A stretch of DNA of 64,000 bases from Symmetrospora coprosmae (Eukaryota > Basidiomycota > Cystobasidiomycetes > Symmetrosporaceae): the NCBI GenBank assembly GCA_008802785.1, contig VUYT01000050.1:1-64000 (forward strand). Reading direction: 5' to 3'. Below are positions 1 through 8,913 of the stretch, in pieces. The notes beneath the pieces are model-generated. The model worked only from the letters and a program-made list of their open reading frames with translations, was not told the DNA's origin and did no database searches. Numbering within the stretch: position 1 is the first letter of the stretch; each line of letters opens with the position of its first letter. The position numbers and the translations under genes are program-made.

Positions 1-30
1 AGCCAGCTATAAAGCTGGATCGTTGTCAGC

Positions 31-2818
31 TTAGCTCTCTTTCCTCTTCTGCATCGAATACAGCTTACTCTCTAACGCCAGCAGCTGCTGCCTGCAGTCT
101 GTTACGGCAGGTGGGCTGTCGTGGTAGGCGTAGAGCGGTGCCCATGTATCGAGGAGCTTTTCACGCTGCTCGTGCGTCATTGGCGTGCTGCCGCCCTGTG
201 GCTGGCGCTTGAGGAGCTTCATCGCAACGAGAAGGGGAGCCTTGAGCGCCTGGGCCGACTGTGAGAAGCGATATGCGCCGAGATGAACCAGAGTGGCCTT
301 CTCGCTTAGCATGCCGAAGTAGATCCCGCCGAACTCGTTCAGGACGGCAATCTTGCAGCGGGAGGTGAGGACGGCCAGCTGGAGGTAGGGCACGAGCGGC
401 CGTTCGTCTATCTCGTCCTCTGAGAGGGTGCGGAGAAGGGACTGCAGGGATCCTTCGGTTGTGTAGACGCTGTAGAGGCCTCCGACAAAATCGGTGAGCT
501 TTGGGGCCCCATCGTCCATCGCCTCGGCCGATGCGAGCTCCTGCGCATCCGCCTGCTCCTGCTCCGCTACCGCTCCCTCGGCTTCCGCCTCCTGAAGGTC
601 GCCGGACTGGTCGCCGTCTCCGTCCTCCTCGTTGTCCTCCTCGTCCTCTTGCTCTTCGCCCTCGTCATCCTCCGTCGCTGCACCCTCCGCGGCTAGCTGT
701 GCCTTACGTGCGACGCGAGCTTGGGCCTTGCGAGCTTTGCGAGCAGCAGCAGCTTGTACGTCCACACCCTTGATGCCTTCGAGCAGTACTGGCCACTCTG
801 ACAGAGCTGGATGGTCGTCGGGTCGAGGCAGACGGTCGGCGTTGATGTCTGCGGGAGCGTAGCTGCGGGCGGGCGGGATAGCCTCGCGAGTCCGTTCTGG
901 TACTTCTAGAAGGATGTTGCTGAAGACGGAATGGTGGTGCCGGCCGTTGTGGAGCGTCTGATTGTGCATGCGCATAGGGTTGCGACTGGCACTCCTTGCG
1001 GCAGCGGCTGTGACCTCTGGCGAGTCGCGCTGGGCCTCGCGCTCGGCTGGAAGACGAGCGTCCTGGCGCTTCATCGAGAAGGGAGCTATGATTCGAGCCA
1101 GCCCTGCAGCTGTCGCAGACTCGGCAAGGAATACGGGCGGAGGAGCGAGTGGGACGTGTGCCAGATCCTCGATCAAGATGGAGCTGCTGTGGTGATAGGT
1201 CGTGAAGACCTGGAGCGCGGCCTGAAACTCGTCCATACGGTCACGCAGAGAGGCGTGCGCCTTCTCCCAGATGCGAGGCGCACGGTGAGCGACGCTGAGG
1301 CGATGCAGCTGGGCGAGCGTGTCGTCGAGGGTCTGCGAGGCGGCGTAACAGAGGTGATCGTAAGCTCTGTGAAAGGCAAAGGCAGGCAGCACGACAGCAC
1401 TGCGACTCACGCCTGACAGTAGCTGCTTGTTCCTCATGAGGCGGCCGTATCCGATGCCCGCTGCTCCTCCCACGACATAGTCCTGTCCGCTCAGCGCTCC
1501 TGCCTTCCTAGCTTCCTCAACTGTGCGCCTCGGCACGCCTGAGGGGTACCGATGGAACGACTCGTTGTTCGTCAATGCCCATGGCTTGCGGACAGGCGCT
1601 TTTTGACGGTAGCCGACCGTGTATCGGATCTCCGACGGACGTGGCACCATGTTGAAATCCGAGTCGATGGTGAGCGCCAGGACAACGTAGCGGAACGACA
1701 TGGCAGCACAGAAGCGGTACATGCTGACGTCTGCCGCGTCAATACAGTCGAGGAAGAAAGGCAGACGTTCGGGTGGCTGCTCGGTGGGTAGGCCGAGCCG
1801 GACGAGGTCGCCGTTGGTTTCGAGGTAGGCAGCGGCGACCTGCTGGCGCGTCGTGAGCGAGGCGGGATCGTCTGCGAGCGGGACTTCTGCCAGCCGCTGC
1901 ACGCCTGCTGGTGTGTTGATCTGCAGCGTCGAGATGGCCCACCCCTTGCGCCAAATGACGTTGAGCCACGGCTGGGAGCGCTTCGCGCGCTGGCTGCGGC
2001 TAAGGCCGGGGGTGGTGGCGATGGTGATGAGCTGCTGCTTCGCGGAGATGCAGCGGTCTGCGGCAGCATGCTTGACGTTCCTGCGGGTGCACGATGTCTT
2101 CCACTTGGTCGAGGCAACGACCCTGCTGTTGTCGAGGAAGTACGCCTGTGGGACGAGAGCAAGAAGCGAGCGAGCATCAGCATCCGTGCAGCAGCGACAG
2201 TATGAGCAGCAGCAGCAGTTGCAGGATCAGCATCAGTAGAGGTGGTATTGTCTCACCAGCCTGTCGTGCGGACGCATCCGGGTCTTCAAGGTCTCGTGCA
2301 GCTCCTGGACGCGCTGCGAGTAGTCCTTGCTGTACTCGGCGTTGACCATGACCTGGAGAGCATCCAGGTCAATCACCGGTCCAGCTTTGTTCTTCTCGCG
2401 CCACAGGCGCAGCCAGTGTTTCGCTGGCAGGGAGTACTGCAGATGGCCGAAGTGCGCCAGGACGTCGACGGCGAAGACTGCGGCGAGCAGGGACGAGACT
2501 CAGTCCGACCACCTCGCACGACGGTGTGAGCGCTACAGCATGCTCACCGAACCGACTAGGAGGGACCTGCTGCTGCTGCGCGTCCTCCCGAGCCGGCGGG
2601 CGCGCTTCGAGGCTGGGTTGTGTTGCCTGCGCTGCCCTTGCTGCTCGGGCGTACCGAGTACGCGCTGCATCCTGCAGGCGTGCTTCCTCGATGGCGACTT
2701 CGATGTGGGAGCACATCGTGAGGACGCGCGGCAGCATCTCCTCGGTGTATGCCTTGCGGTCGCCTTGCACCTTGGCGTCGACATCGCGGACGAGCTGCGC
2801 GAGATGGGTGAATCCCAT
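31..2818 (-). CDS. Unrecognised 868-aa protein with a charged linker
   Basis: I do not recognise the family. The model has three exons (2818-2548, 2477-2257, 2145-31) joined by two canonical introns (GTGAGC donor with CGCAG acceptor, GTGAGA donor with CACAG acceptor). The phases agree and give 868 aa from an ATG at 2818. The first 90 residues are mostly helical. A well-packed globular region of about 370 residues follows, rich in aromatic residues. Next comes a low-complexity linker around residues 625-700 that starts basic (KARKAQARVARKAQ) and turns strongly acidic (runs of E and D), then a globular C-terminal region of about 150 residues. No signal peptide or membrane segment is visible. 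The acidic-basic linker fits a nuclear or nucleolar protein, but that is inference only. Its 3' end lies 30 bp from the window edge. Confidence 0.75.
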
Positions 2819-3245
2819 GGCAGAGTGCGAGCCCCCCCTGAAGGGGACTCAAGCACGTCTATTACACAGGTATTTGTATGTTGGAGGTGGTTGTCGAGTG
2901 CGTGGTGCAGAGGGGCAGAGGTGGGTGGAGGCGAGCAGAAGGGGTCAGCGCGGAACGGCGCCCAGGTCGCGCCCGCACGAGAGCGAAGTGAGCGCATGGA
3001 CGCACCGTTTGTCTTGTGGGTGTGCCAGTAGCAGCTGAACTGATGTGGTGAAGGTGGTGAGGGAAGTACAGTCAATGTCAATGCTGCGAGTGATGCAGAG
3101 CCAACCGATATTGAGCAGCGCGGCGAAGTGTTGCACCTGGAAAGCGGAGTCCGCGGAAAAAAGGAGGCGCGCAGCCAAACAAGGGACCGACGACCCAAGT
3201 GGGTCGTCACCCAAGCGGCGCGAGAAGTGAGAAGGAAGAAGACTA

Positions 3246-3536
3246 TCAAGACAACATCAGATCGCTAATGTACTGCTGCTGGAACAGCATTCTCATGAAC
3301 GAGCTCTTCTCTACACGGGGGCCTCTCACACGGCTCCTCCTGCTCTTATTCACAAAGACTTTGTATACAGGGACTAGACGCGCGAGGGCTTCAGCAGACA
3401 TATGCCTCGCGCAGCGAAGACCGTCACTCACATTGTCGTTGTCCGTGTCCGCCGCCGCTGCCTTGGTGGCCTCCTCAACCGTCCTGTAGACGGCACCCCC
3501 AGCGCTCTCCACATAGTTGCGCAGATGGACCCACAT
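3246..3536 (-). CDS. Doubtful small gene, 96-aa open frame
   Basis: The frame starts MWVHLRNYVESAGGAVYR and runs 96 codons if unspliced. A good donor (GTGAGT after codon 35) and a TCTAG acceptor about 65 bp later would instead give a 42-aa product. A further upstream exon starting [10 protein letters not shown] (ATG near 3651) could be joined in phase. No family is recognised. It lies between the unknown protein gene and RLP24, in a gap of about 870 bp that holds nothing else I can support. The rest of 2819-3690 is probably the divergent promoter region of these genes. Confidence 0.3.
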   Translation of the reverse strand: MWVHLRNYVESAGGAVYRTVEEATKAAAADTDNDNVSDGLRCARHMSAEALARLVPVYKVFVNKSRRSRVRGPRVEKSSFMRMLFQQQYISDLMLS

Positions 3537-3690
3537 CTTCTCCTCCCGTTGCCCCTGTCCATCCCGGGTGCAGTCACGCTTTCTGCAGCCGCCGGCAGGG
3601 GAAATTTGGCCTGCCGCACCTTCTTGAGCCCCGACGCATTCAGATCCATCTCACCACCAGCACAGCAATCGCGCTCACCTTCCTTGCAGT

Positions 3691-4744
3691 ATGCGTATCG
3701 AGAAGTGTGAGTCCACCCAAGCGCGATTGTGCCGTTGGTGCTACTGGAGGACCCTAAAGCCTCTGCTGACCAGCTCTGAATCTGCGCCACTCGTCTCATT
3801 CACCTCTGGGAACACACGCAATGAACGCTCGCCGCATACACGGCTACCGCAACACGCTCCCACAGGCTACTTCTGCTCTTCGAGCTGCTACCCTGGCCAT
3901 GGCACGCTCTTCGTGAGGAACGACAGCAAGCAGTTCCGCTTCTGCCGATCAAAGTGCAGCAAGAACTTCAAGTGAGTTGCAGCTGCAGTTGGGAGCGGCT
4001 GACGGGAGGGTAGCAGCTGCGAGCATGCCGCATCGTCAGAGTGGAAGGCGTCACTGTCTTCTAGGGGCATCCTACTCTGCTCTCATGCCTTCGCGGCGGT
4101 CCCGATACGGGCACCTGGCGGGCGACAGCAGCTGACTCTGCCTCTGAACACTCGACTCTCGCAGGATGAAGCGGAACCCGAGGAAAGTCAGATGGACGAA
4201 AGCATTCAGGAAAGCGGCAGGGAAGGAAATGACGATGGACAGCACGCTCGAGTTCGAGAAGCGGCGCAACATCCCCGTCAAGTACGACCGAGACCTCGTC
4301 GCCACCACCGTCACGGCCGTCTCGCGCATCCAGGAGATCAAGGCAAAGCGCGAGCGCGCCTTCTTCAAGGCCCGCATGCTCGCTTCGGCACCTGCTTCGC
4401 TTCGCAGCGACGCGCTCGAGGTGCTCAGCGGATCGCACCTGCTCGGCCAGCACCGCAACTCGGAGATTGTGCAAAAGGCACGCAAGGCAGCAGAGATCAA
4501 GGCGCAAAAGAAGCAGCGCCGCCGCCTCGACAAGGTCGAGCAACAGGTCGAGGAGATGCAGCAGGATCTCGAGATGGAGGAGATGGCAAACGAGGACGAG
4601 CAGGATACCATCGAGGAGGACAAGGTCCGCGAAAAGATCAAGGTCCGCGTTCCAGCTACAAAGAAGAAGCAGGCCAGGTCGGCGCTCATGCCTGCTGCCG
4701 ACGGCATGTCGATGGGCATGGGCGGCGGCATGCAGATGGATTGA
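3691..4744 (+). CDS. RLP24: Ribosome biogenesis protein RLP24 (eL24-like, RSL24D1)
   Basis: RLP24 is a placeholder on pre-60S particles, later exchanged for ribosomal protein eL24, and recruits the AAA-ATPase that strips it off in the cytoplasm. Three exons (3691-3706, 3866-3971, 4165-4744) give 233 aa. Exon 1 is only 16 nt. The spliced N-terminus has the four cysteines of the TRASH-type zinc fold ([13 protein letters not shown], then FCRSKC), followed by the family hallmark [20 protein letters not shown]. The second half is a long charged helix with a basic tail and a Met-Gly rich end, as expected for this longer paralogue of eL24. Length and motifs match the family closely. No TATA box is obvious upstream. 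Confidence 0.95.
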
Positions 4745-5189
4745 GGGCAGCTGGCTGCCGTTATACGGGTCTGCCTGGCAGGGGGATTTCAGGCCCCTTT
4801 CCAGATTCGACCGCTCTTCCTCTTTTCTGTGGCTCCGACGGGTCTTCCTCCTTGGTTACGTGCTGTTGTACACATGCTCACGTCTCGTGTGCAACGGATG
4901 TTGTCAACGAATACAAGCGAGCGGGATGCGGGGTTTGCCGAACCATTGAAAGGGGTGCTGAGCTGGCAGCATGGGTTCCACTGCAGCGAAGATTGGAGCG
5001 CGTTGCGTATGCTGCAGTGCGTCTATAGACGCCAGGAAACCTGGCCTGTCCGTCCCAGCTCCTCTATGGTGACCTTTTGCGCGTATATGACAGTATCGGT
5101 GGCAAGGCCATCCGCTGACCGTCCGGTTGAGGCTGCAGCTGTAGCTGGAGCTAGCGCCTCACTCGCTGCTCGCATTTGTAGCTGCGCTC
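4745..5189. other. Intergenic, nothing recognised
   Basis: This is the gap between the convergent ends of RLP24 and the CaaX mini-ORF. Open frames here are short and overlap on both strands without similarity to known families. Confidence 0.6.
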
Positions 5190-5408
5190 CTACATGACTA
5201 TACACCTGCATCCTCCTCCGTGCGCCGTCGGTCCAGACAAGCTGCTCGGATCGCGCCCGAGGCCTCCGACGCTCTTGGACGCGTTCCTATCCAACTGCAG
5301 GCTCTTCTTGCCCTTTTTCGTGGTCCCTTCGCCGGGCGTAGCTGAGGCGCTCGCCCCGTTCAGACTGCTCTGGGTCCTTCCGGTGGGTGTGGCCGCTGAC
5401 AATGCCAT
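5190..5408 (-). CDS. Candidate 72-aa protein ending in a CaaX box
   Basis: From an ATG at 5408 the frame gives 72 residues, rich in Ser, Thr, Gly and Lys, with a basic patch (KKGKK) in the middle and the ending GGGCRCIVM. CIVM is a canonical farnesylation (CaaX) motif, and a second cysteine two residues upstream resembles the palmitoylation site of Ras tails. The frame stays open upstream to about 5530. No GTPase motifs (P-loop, DTAGQE) were found in 5.5-6.1 kb on this strand, so it is not an intact Ras gene. It could be a lipopeptide pheromone precursor, a small prenylated protein, or chance. Nothing else supports it as a gene. Confidence 0.3.
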   Translation of the reverse strand: MALSAATPTGRTQSSLNGASASATPGEGTTKKGKKSLQLDRNASKSVGGLGRDPSSLSGPTAHGGGCRCIVM

Positions 5409-5528
5409 GTCATCGATGTGGCCTTTGCGAATGTCAGGGACGAGGATGTGGCCCAGTCCAGCTTCCAACGACTCTGCGAGAGCGGAGCGAAGGCTGCGAT
5501 GGTGCAAGCAACATTGCGTCAGCTGCAC

Positions 5529-6139
5529 TTCTGCACCTCTTAAAGAAGTGCACCCCTCACGAGTCCTATATTGGATGCGGCTCGATGCGCTGACCGGGAC
5601 AGCGGTGTGTCACCGGCCGATCCCGACCGGGCCTTCGCGACCGACGGACCCTATCGATGGCTTCGGTCTGGCTCTGCTACTTGACCGCGCAACAGGAACG
5701 GCCAGCAGGCACGACTTTAGGGCGATATGGTGTCGATACCACAGCTCGTGTTGGTCGAGCCGGAAGAAAGGGCACTCCTGCCAAGCCGGAATTGGTCATC
5801 CGTTGCGGGTACAATCAATCTCGAATGCTGCATCGCTCTGCACAAAGGATCGCATGAACCGCACCTGTTGTGCAGCAAGGCAGTCATTGCGCCAAGGACC
5901 AGCGAGCTGCCTGCCTGAACCCAGAGGCGCTTATCGTCTGGCCAACATCCCATTGCGATTCCAACCTCTCCATACAACGTTTCAAGTTTCTTCAGCTCAG
6001 TCTTTGATAGACAGGAGCGCGTCAGCTTCGGTCAGATATCTTCGATAGATTGACACACGCGGGTCGCTCCCGTAGATCGGGCACCACCCTCACTCCCGCT
6101 CGGCTCTGGCAGCCAGCACCACCGTAACGCTCGCTCAGT
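5529..6139. other. Intergenic, nothing recognised
   Basis: I read both strands, looking especially for upstream exons of the CaaX ORF, and found no family. A long plus-strand open frame across 5194-6048 has biased, low-complexity composition and is judged spurious. The last part presumably carries the promoter of the secreted protein gene at 6140. Confidence 0.55.
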
Positions 6140-6770
6140 ATGCTCACCTCGGCACAATCCGCTCACAGGCTGGTTCTGACCGTCTTCGTCATGCTAGCTG
6201 GTCTAGCGTCCGGTGCTCCAATGACCCAGAAGCGCGCCGCCGCACTGAAGGCCACCTCCCGCAGGGGCAGAGCCTGTGCAACCCTCTATCAGCCGCACAG
6301 CTACGTTGGTCCTGCTCCTTCGCTCTGGTCGGGAGCATGCGGGTGGAAACAGCTAGGCAAGCCTCGAGGCCATCTTGCGGCCGTTGCCATTCCCTTTGAA
6401 ATCTTTTCAGGCAACACACCCGGTGGCGAGATGGGCAACGGGAATGCCAACCCGCTCTGCGGAAAGCGCATCACGCTCACGGGAGATTTCCATACAGTGG
6501 AAGCCATGATCGTCGACAGTGAGTCCACGCCTGACCGACTGGGACTGCCCAAGCTGTATGCGGGCATTGGCGAGCTGACCTTCCTCGAACTCAGCCAACG
6601 TGTGCCACCCGGAGCAAGACTGCGGCTTGGGCGCACCGGCCTCTTTCGACTTTGGTCCTCGCCTCTGGAGGGAGTTCAACGGCGCTGGCTGGATCCCACC
6701 TGCAGAGAACCCTCATTACCTGCAGCAAATTCACTTTGAGATTCACGATGATGACGCATGGGCCGTATGA
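6140..6770 (+). CDS. Small secreted double-psi beta-barrel (RlpA/barwin-like) protein
   Basis: Two exons (6140-6518, 6595-6770; 76-bp intron) give 184 aa. The N-terminus is a typical signal peptide (positive start, then LVLTVFVMLAGLASGAPM). The mature part has the barwin/expansin-like barrel signature: SGACGWKQ, then a VAIPFEIF strand, NPLCGKRITLTG, VEAMIVDTNVCHPEQDCG, and the closing FGPRLWREF segment. The intron joins VD to TNVCH, which restores the Asp-containing core strand. There is no cellulose-binding domain or GPI signal. Fungal relatives are secreted cell-wall or plant-interaction proteins with weak or no enzymatic activity. The function here is inferred from fold only. Confidence 0.85.
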
Positions 6771-6859
6771 CATACCTGGTAGCAACAACAACTACAGCAA
6801 CAGCAACGTCTGCACAGCTCTCCGGGCAGCCATGTAATCTTGTTGGCATCCGCGTAAGC

Positions 6860-7756
6860 CTATTGATCGCCCGCTGCCGCCTCGTACCGCGCCTTGCTGC
6901 CAGCAAAGAGCATCTCCTGGTGCCGGATGAGCTCTTCCTCTGTCATCCCTGAGGCTGCGAGCTTGTTGGTCGTTTTCCGTGCGCGGTTGTCCTGGAGGCG
7001 TGATACGCCAAAATCAGCCGCTGCTTATCGACATGTCTGGCTAGGCTGACGCCTCGGGCGCCTCACCTTGCTCTGCTGCTTGTGTTCTGACGCTACCTCG
7101 TCGACTTGGTCCACATATGAGTCAAAGCCGAGGGACTGCATTCCAAGACGGACGGATCAGGTGGCATCCGCATCAGCCTCCCTTGCCTGCCACAGTGTGC
7201 TATGTTGTCGCCGTCCTTTCTGCCCCGTACACGCACCTTCAACGCCGCAAGGACATGCTCCGGCAGGATGGTCTTCTTTGCATTCTTCTCGCAGATCTCG
7301 TTCGCTTCGCTTGACACGAGCAAGATGAACTCTGTTGTGCAGGGTTGCGCGAAGTCCGCGAACGGGAAGTGGCGTCAGCGAGCCCAGTCGCCAGTTGTCC
7401 GAACGTAATCTTACAGCTTCACCTTTGCAGCAGTCCCCTAGAAACTCCTTGACGTCCTTGCCGGCGGTGAGGTCGTTCGAGAGATACTCTGATGTTCGGG
7501 CAGCCGGGAAGGAAGGGGGAGAGAGCCGCAGAAGCACGGTGAAAGGAGGGAGCGACATCGGCGAGGGAACAGACAGATGAGCTCCAGTACCATACTTGTG
7601 CCTACGCTGGTTGCTCGCGACTCCGAGCAAGCCGAATACGCGCCTTGTGCACTCACCGGTCACGAGTTTCGCGATGGTGGCTTTTGGCAGCGAGAGGTCA
7701 TCTGCCGATGCTCCTCCTGCAGCACCTCCAGCGGGGCCAGCTTCGTTGTCCGACAT
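6860..7756 (-). CDS. NCB2: Negative cofactor 2 beta subunit (DR1, histone fold)
   Basis: NC2-beta pairs with NC2-alpha (DRAP1) through histone folds, binds TBP on DNA and represses or modulates RNA polymerase II initiation. Five exons (7756-7657, 7488-7423, 7331-7237, 7135-7067, 6991-6860) give 153 aa. The first residues are a Gly-Ala rich leader. The histone fold follows: LSLPKATIAKLVTE, DLTAGKDVKEFLGDCC, then EFILLVSSEANEICEKNAKK and TILPEHVLAALK, very close to human DR1. The C-terminal helix includes MTEEELIRHQEMLF, matching the conserved EEELLRQQQELF region that contacts TBP. The gene is divergent from Sm-F, with 249 bp between start codons. Confidence 0.95.
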
Positions 7757-8005
7757 GCTCGCGTGTGTCGGGGAACTCGAGAAATCGTGTTGTGATGTTG
7801 CAGATAGCAGTTCGGAGCAGAGGAGAGGGATGTGCAAATCGTGCTGCTGGCTTCTTTAGCCTCTACCCCTGCCTTTGCCTTCGGAGCTCCGTTGCCCTGG
7901 CCTGGCCTGCTGGGCGGACTCCTCCTTCTCTATTTCATCTCGAAGCAACTCCCATCTGCACCAGCTCGTCCTCCTCCTCAAGCTTGCATCAACTGCGATA
8001 TCAGC

Positions 8006-8630
8006 ATGGCAGTCACACCCGTCAACCCGAAGCCGTTCCTCCAGGGCCTCTCCGGGAAGCTCGTCCTCGTCCGCTTGAAGTGGGGGATGGAGTACAAGGG
8101 CTACCTCGTCTCGACCGACAGCTACATGAACGTGCAGGTAAGGGAGACGTGCACCGTACTTGCACCGTGCCGCTGGTGTCCTGTGGTGGGTGCTGACTGC
8201 TCTTCTGCTGCTGCCGCCATCTTTGCCTCGCCCGTCGCTCGTCACGCTCGTCAGCTTGCAAACACGGAGGAACTGCAAGATGGCGAGTCCAAGGGGTCAT
8301 TGGGAGAGGTGTTCATCCGGTGAGCAGTGCAGCCCTTTCGTGAGGTATGCGGAGAGCCTCACTGACTGTGCCTGTCCTCCTGCAGCTGTAACAACGTGAG
8401 TTCCGTACCGCCGCACCAGATTTCGGAATGAGTCTGCGAAAGTCTGGATTGCACCGACTAGCTGACACATGGCCCTGCCTGTCTCGTCTTGTGTAAACGT
8501 CGCCTTTCCAGGTACTCTGGATGTGAGTTCGCTCCTGATCTGGCTATCGCTTGATGTCGGCACATGCTTGCTCACGCCGCTGCCGACCCTTCCTCCCGCT
8601 TCCAGACAAGAGCTCAAGGACGATGAATAG
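8006..8630 (+). CDS. SMX3: Small nuclear ribonucleoprotein Sm-F
   Basis: Sm-F is one of the seven subunits of the ring that binds the U-rich Sm site of spliceosomal snRNAs. Five exons (8006-8137, 8255-8319, 8386-8395, 8512-8522, 8606-8630) give 80 aa. Exon 1 encodes [20 protein letters not shown] followed by [18 protein letters not shown] (Sm motif 1). Exon 2 gives LANTEE and GEVFIR. The Sm motif 2 residues RCNNVLWIQ are assembled from two consecutive micro-exons of 10 and 11 nt, and the last exon adds QELKDDE. If either micro-exon is skipped, the conserved CNNVLWI motif and the frame are lost, so I consider them well supported. Length matches the family. Confidence 0.95.
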
Positions 8631-8913
8631 GCGATACCGCTCACTGAGGCTCTTGGCCTGAAAAGCTTGACTGCATACTTTGGTAGAAAGGCAGTCTCTC
8701 TCCTTCGACCCCCGGCTCCCGCTACGCTGTATCACTAGCTGTACCATCGGGTGACGTCGCGAAGCAAGTGCGAACGAAGATAGGCGCGAGAGCAAGCCAG
8801 ACTCATGAACATTGGTTGGCTACAATGTGCTCGTGACTAATAGCTATACAGCATTGCATTGATCTACTGACTAGGCCTAGGCGTCTAAGCAGGGCGCTTC
8901 CCTCCCTGAGCAT

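Noticed and set aside
5194-6048. 284-codon plus-strand open frame
   Set aside because: Arg/Ser/Pro/Leu-rich composition with no family pattern or plausible start context. It is antisense to the CaaX candidate and looks like a GC-rich chance frame.
5190-6139. Intact Ras GTPase gene suggested by the CaaX tail
   Set aside because: Minus-strand reading up to 6.1 kb shows no P-loop, DTAGQE or NKxD motif in any frame.
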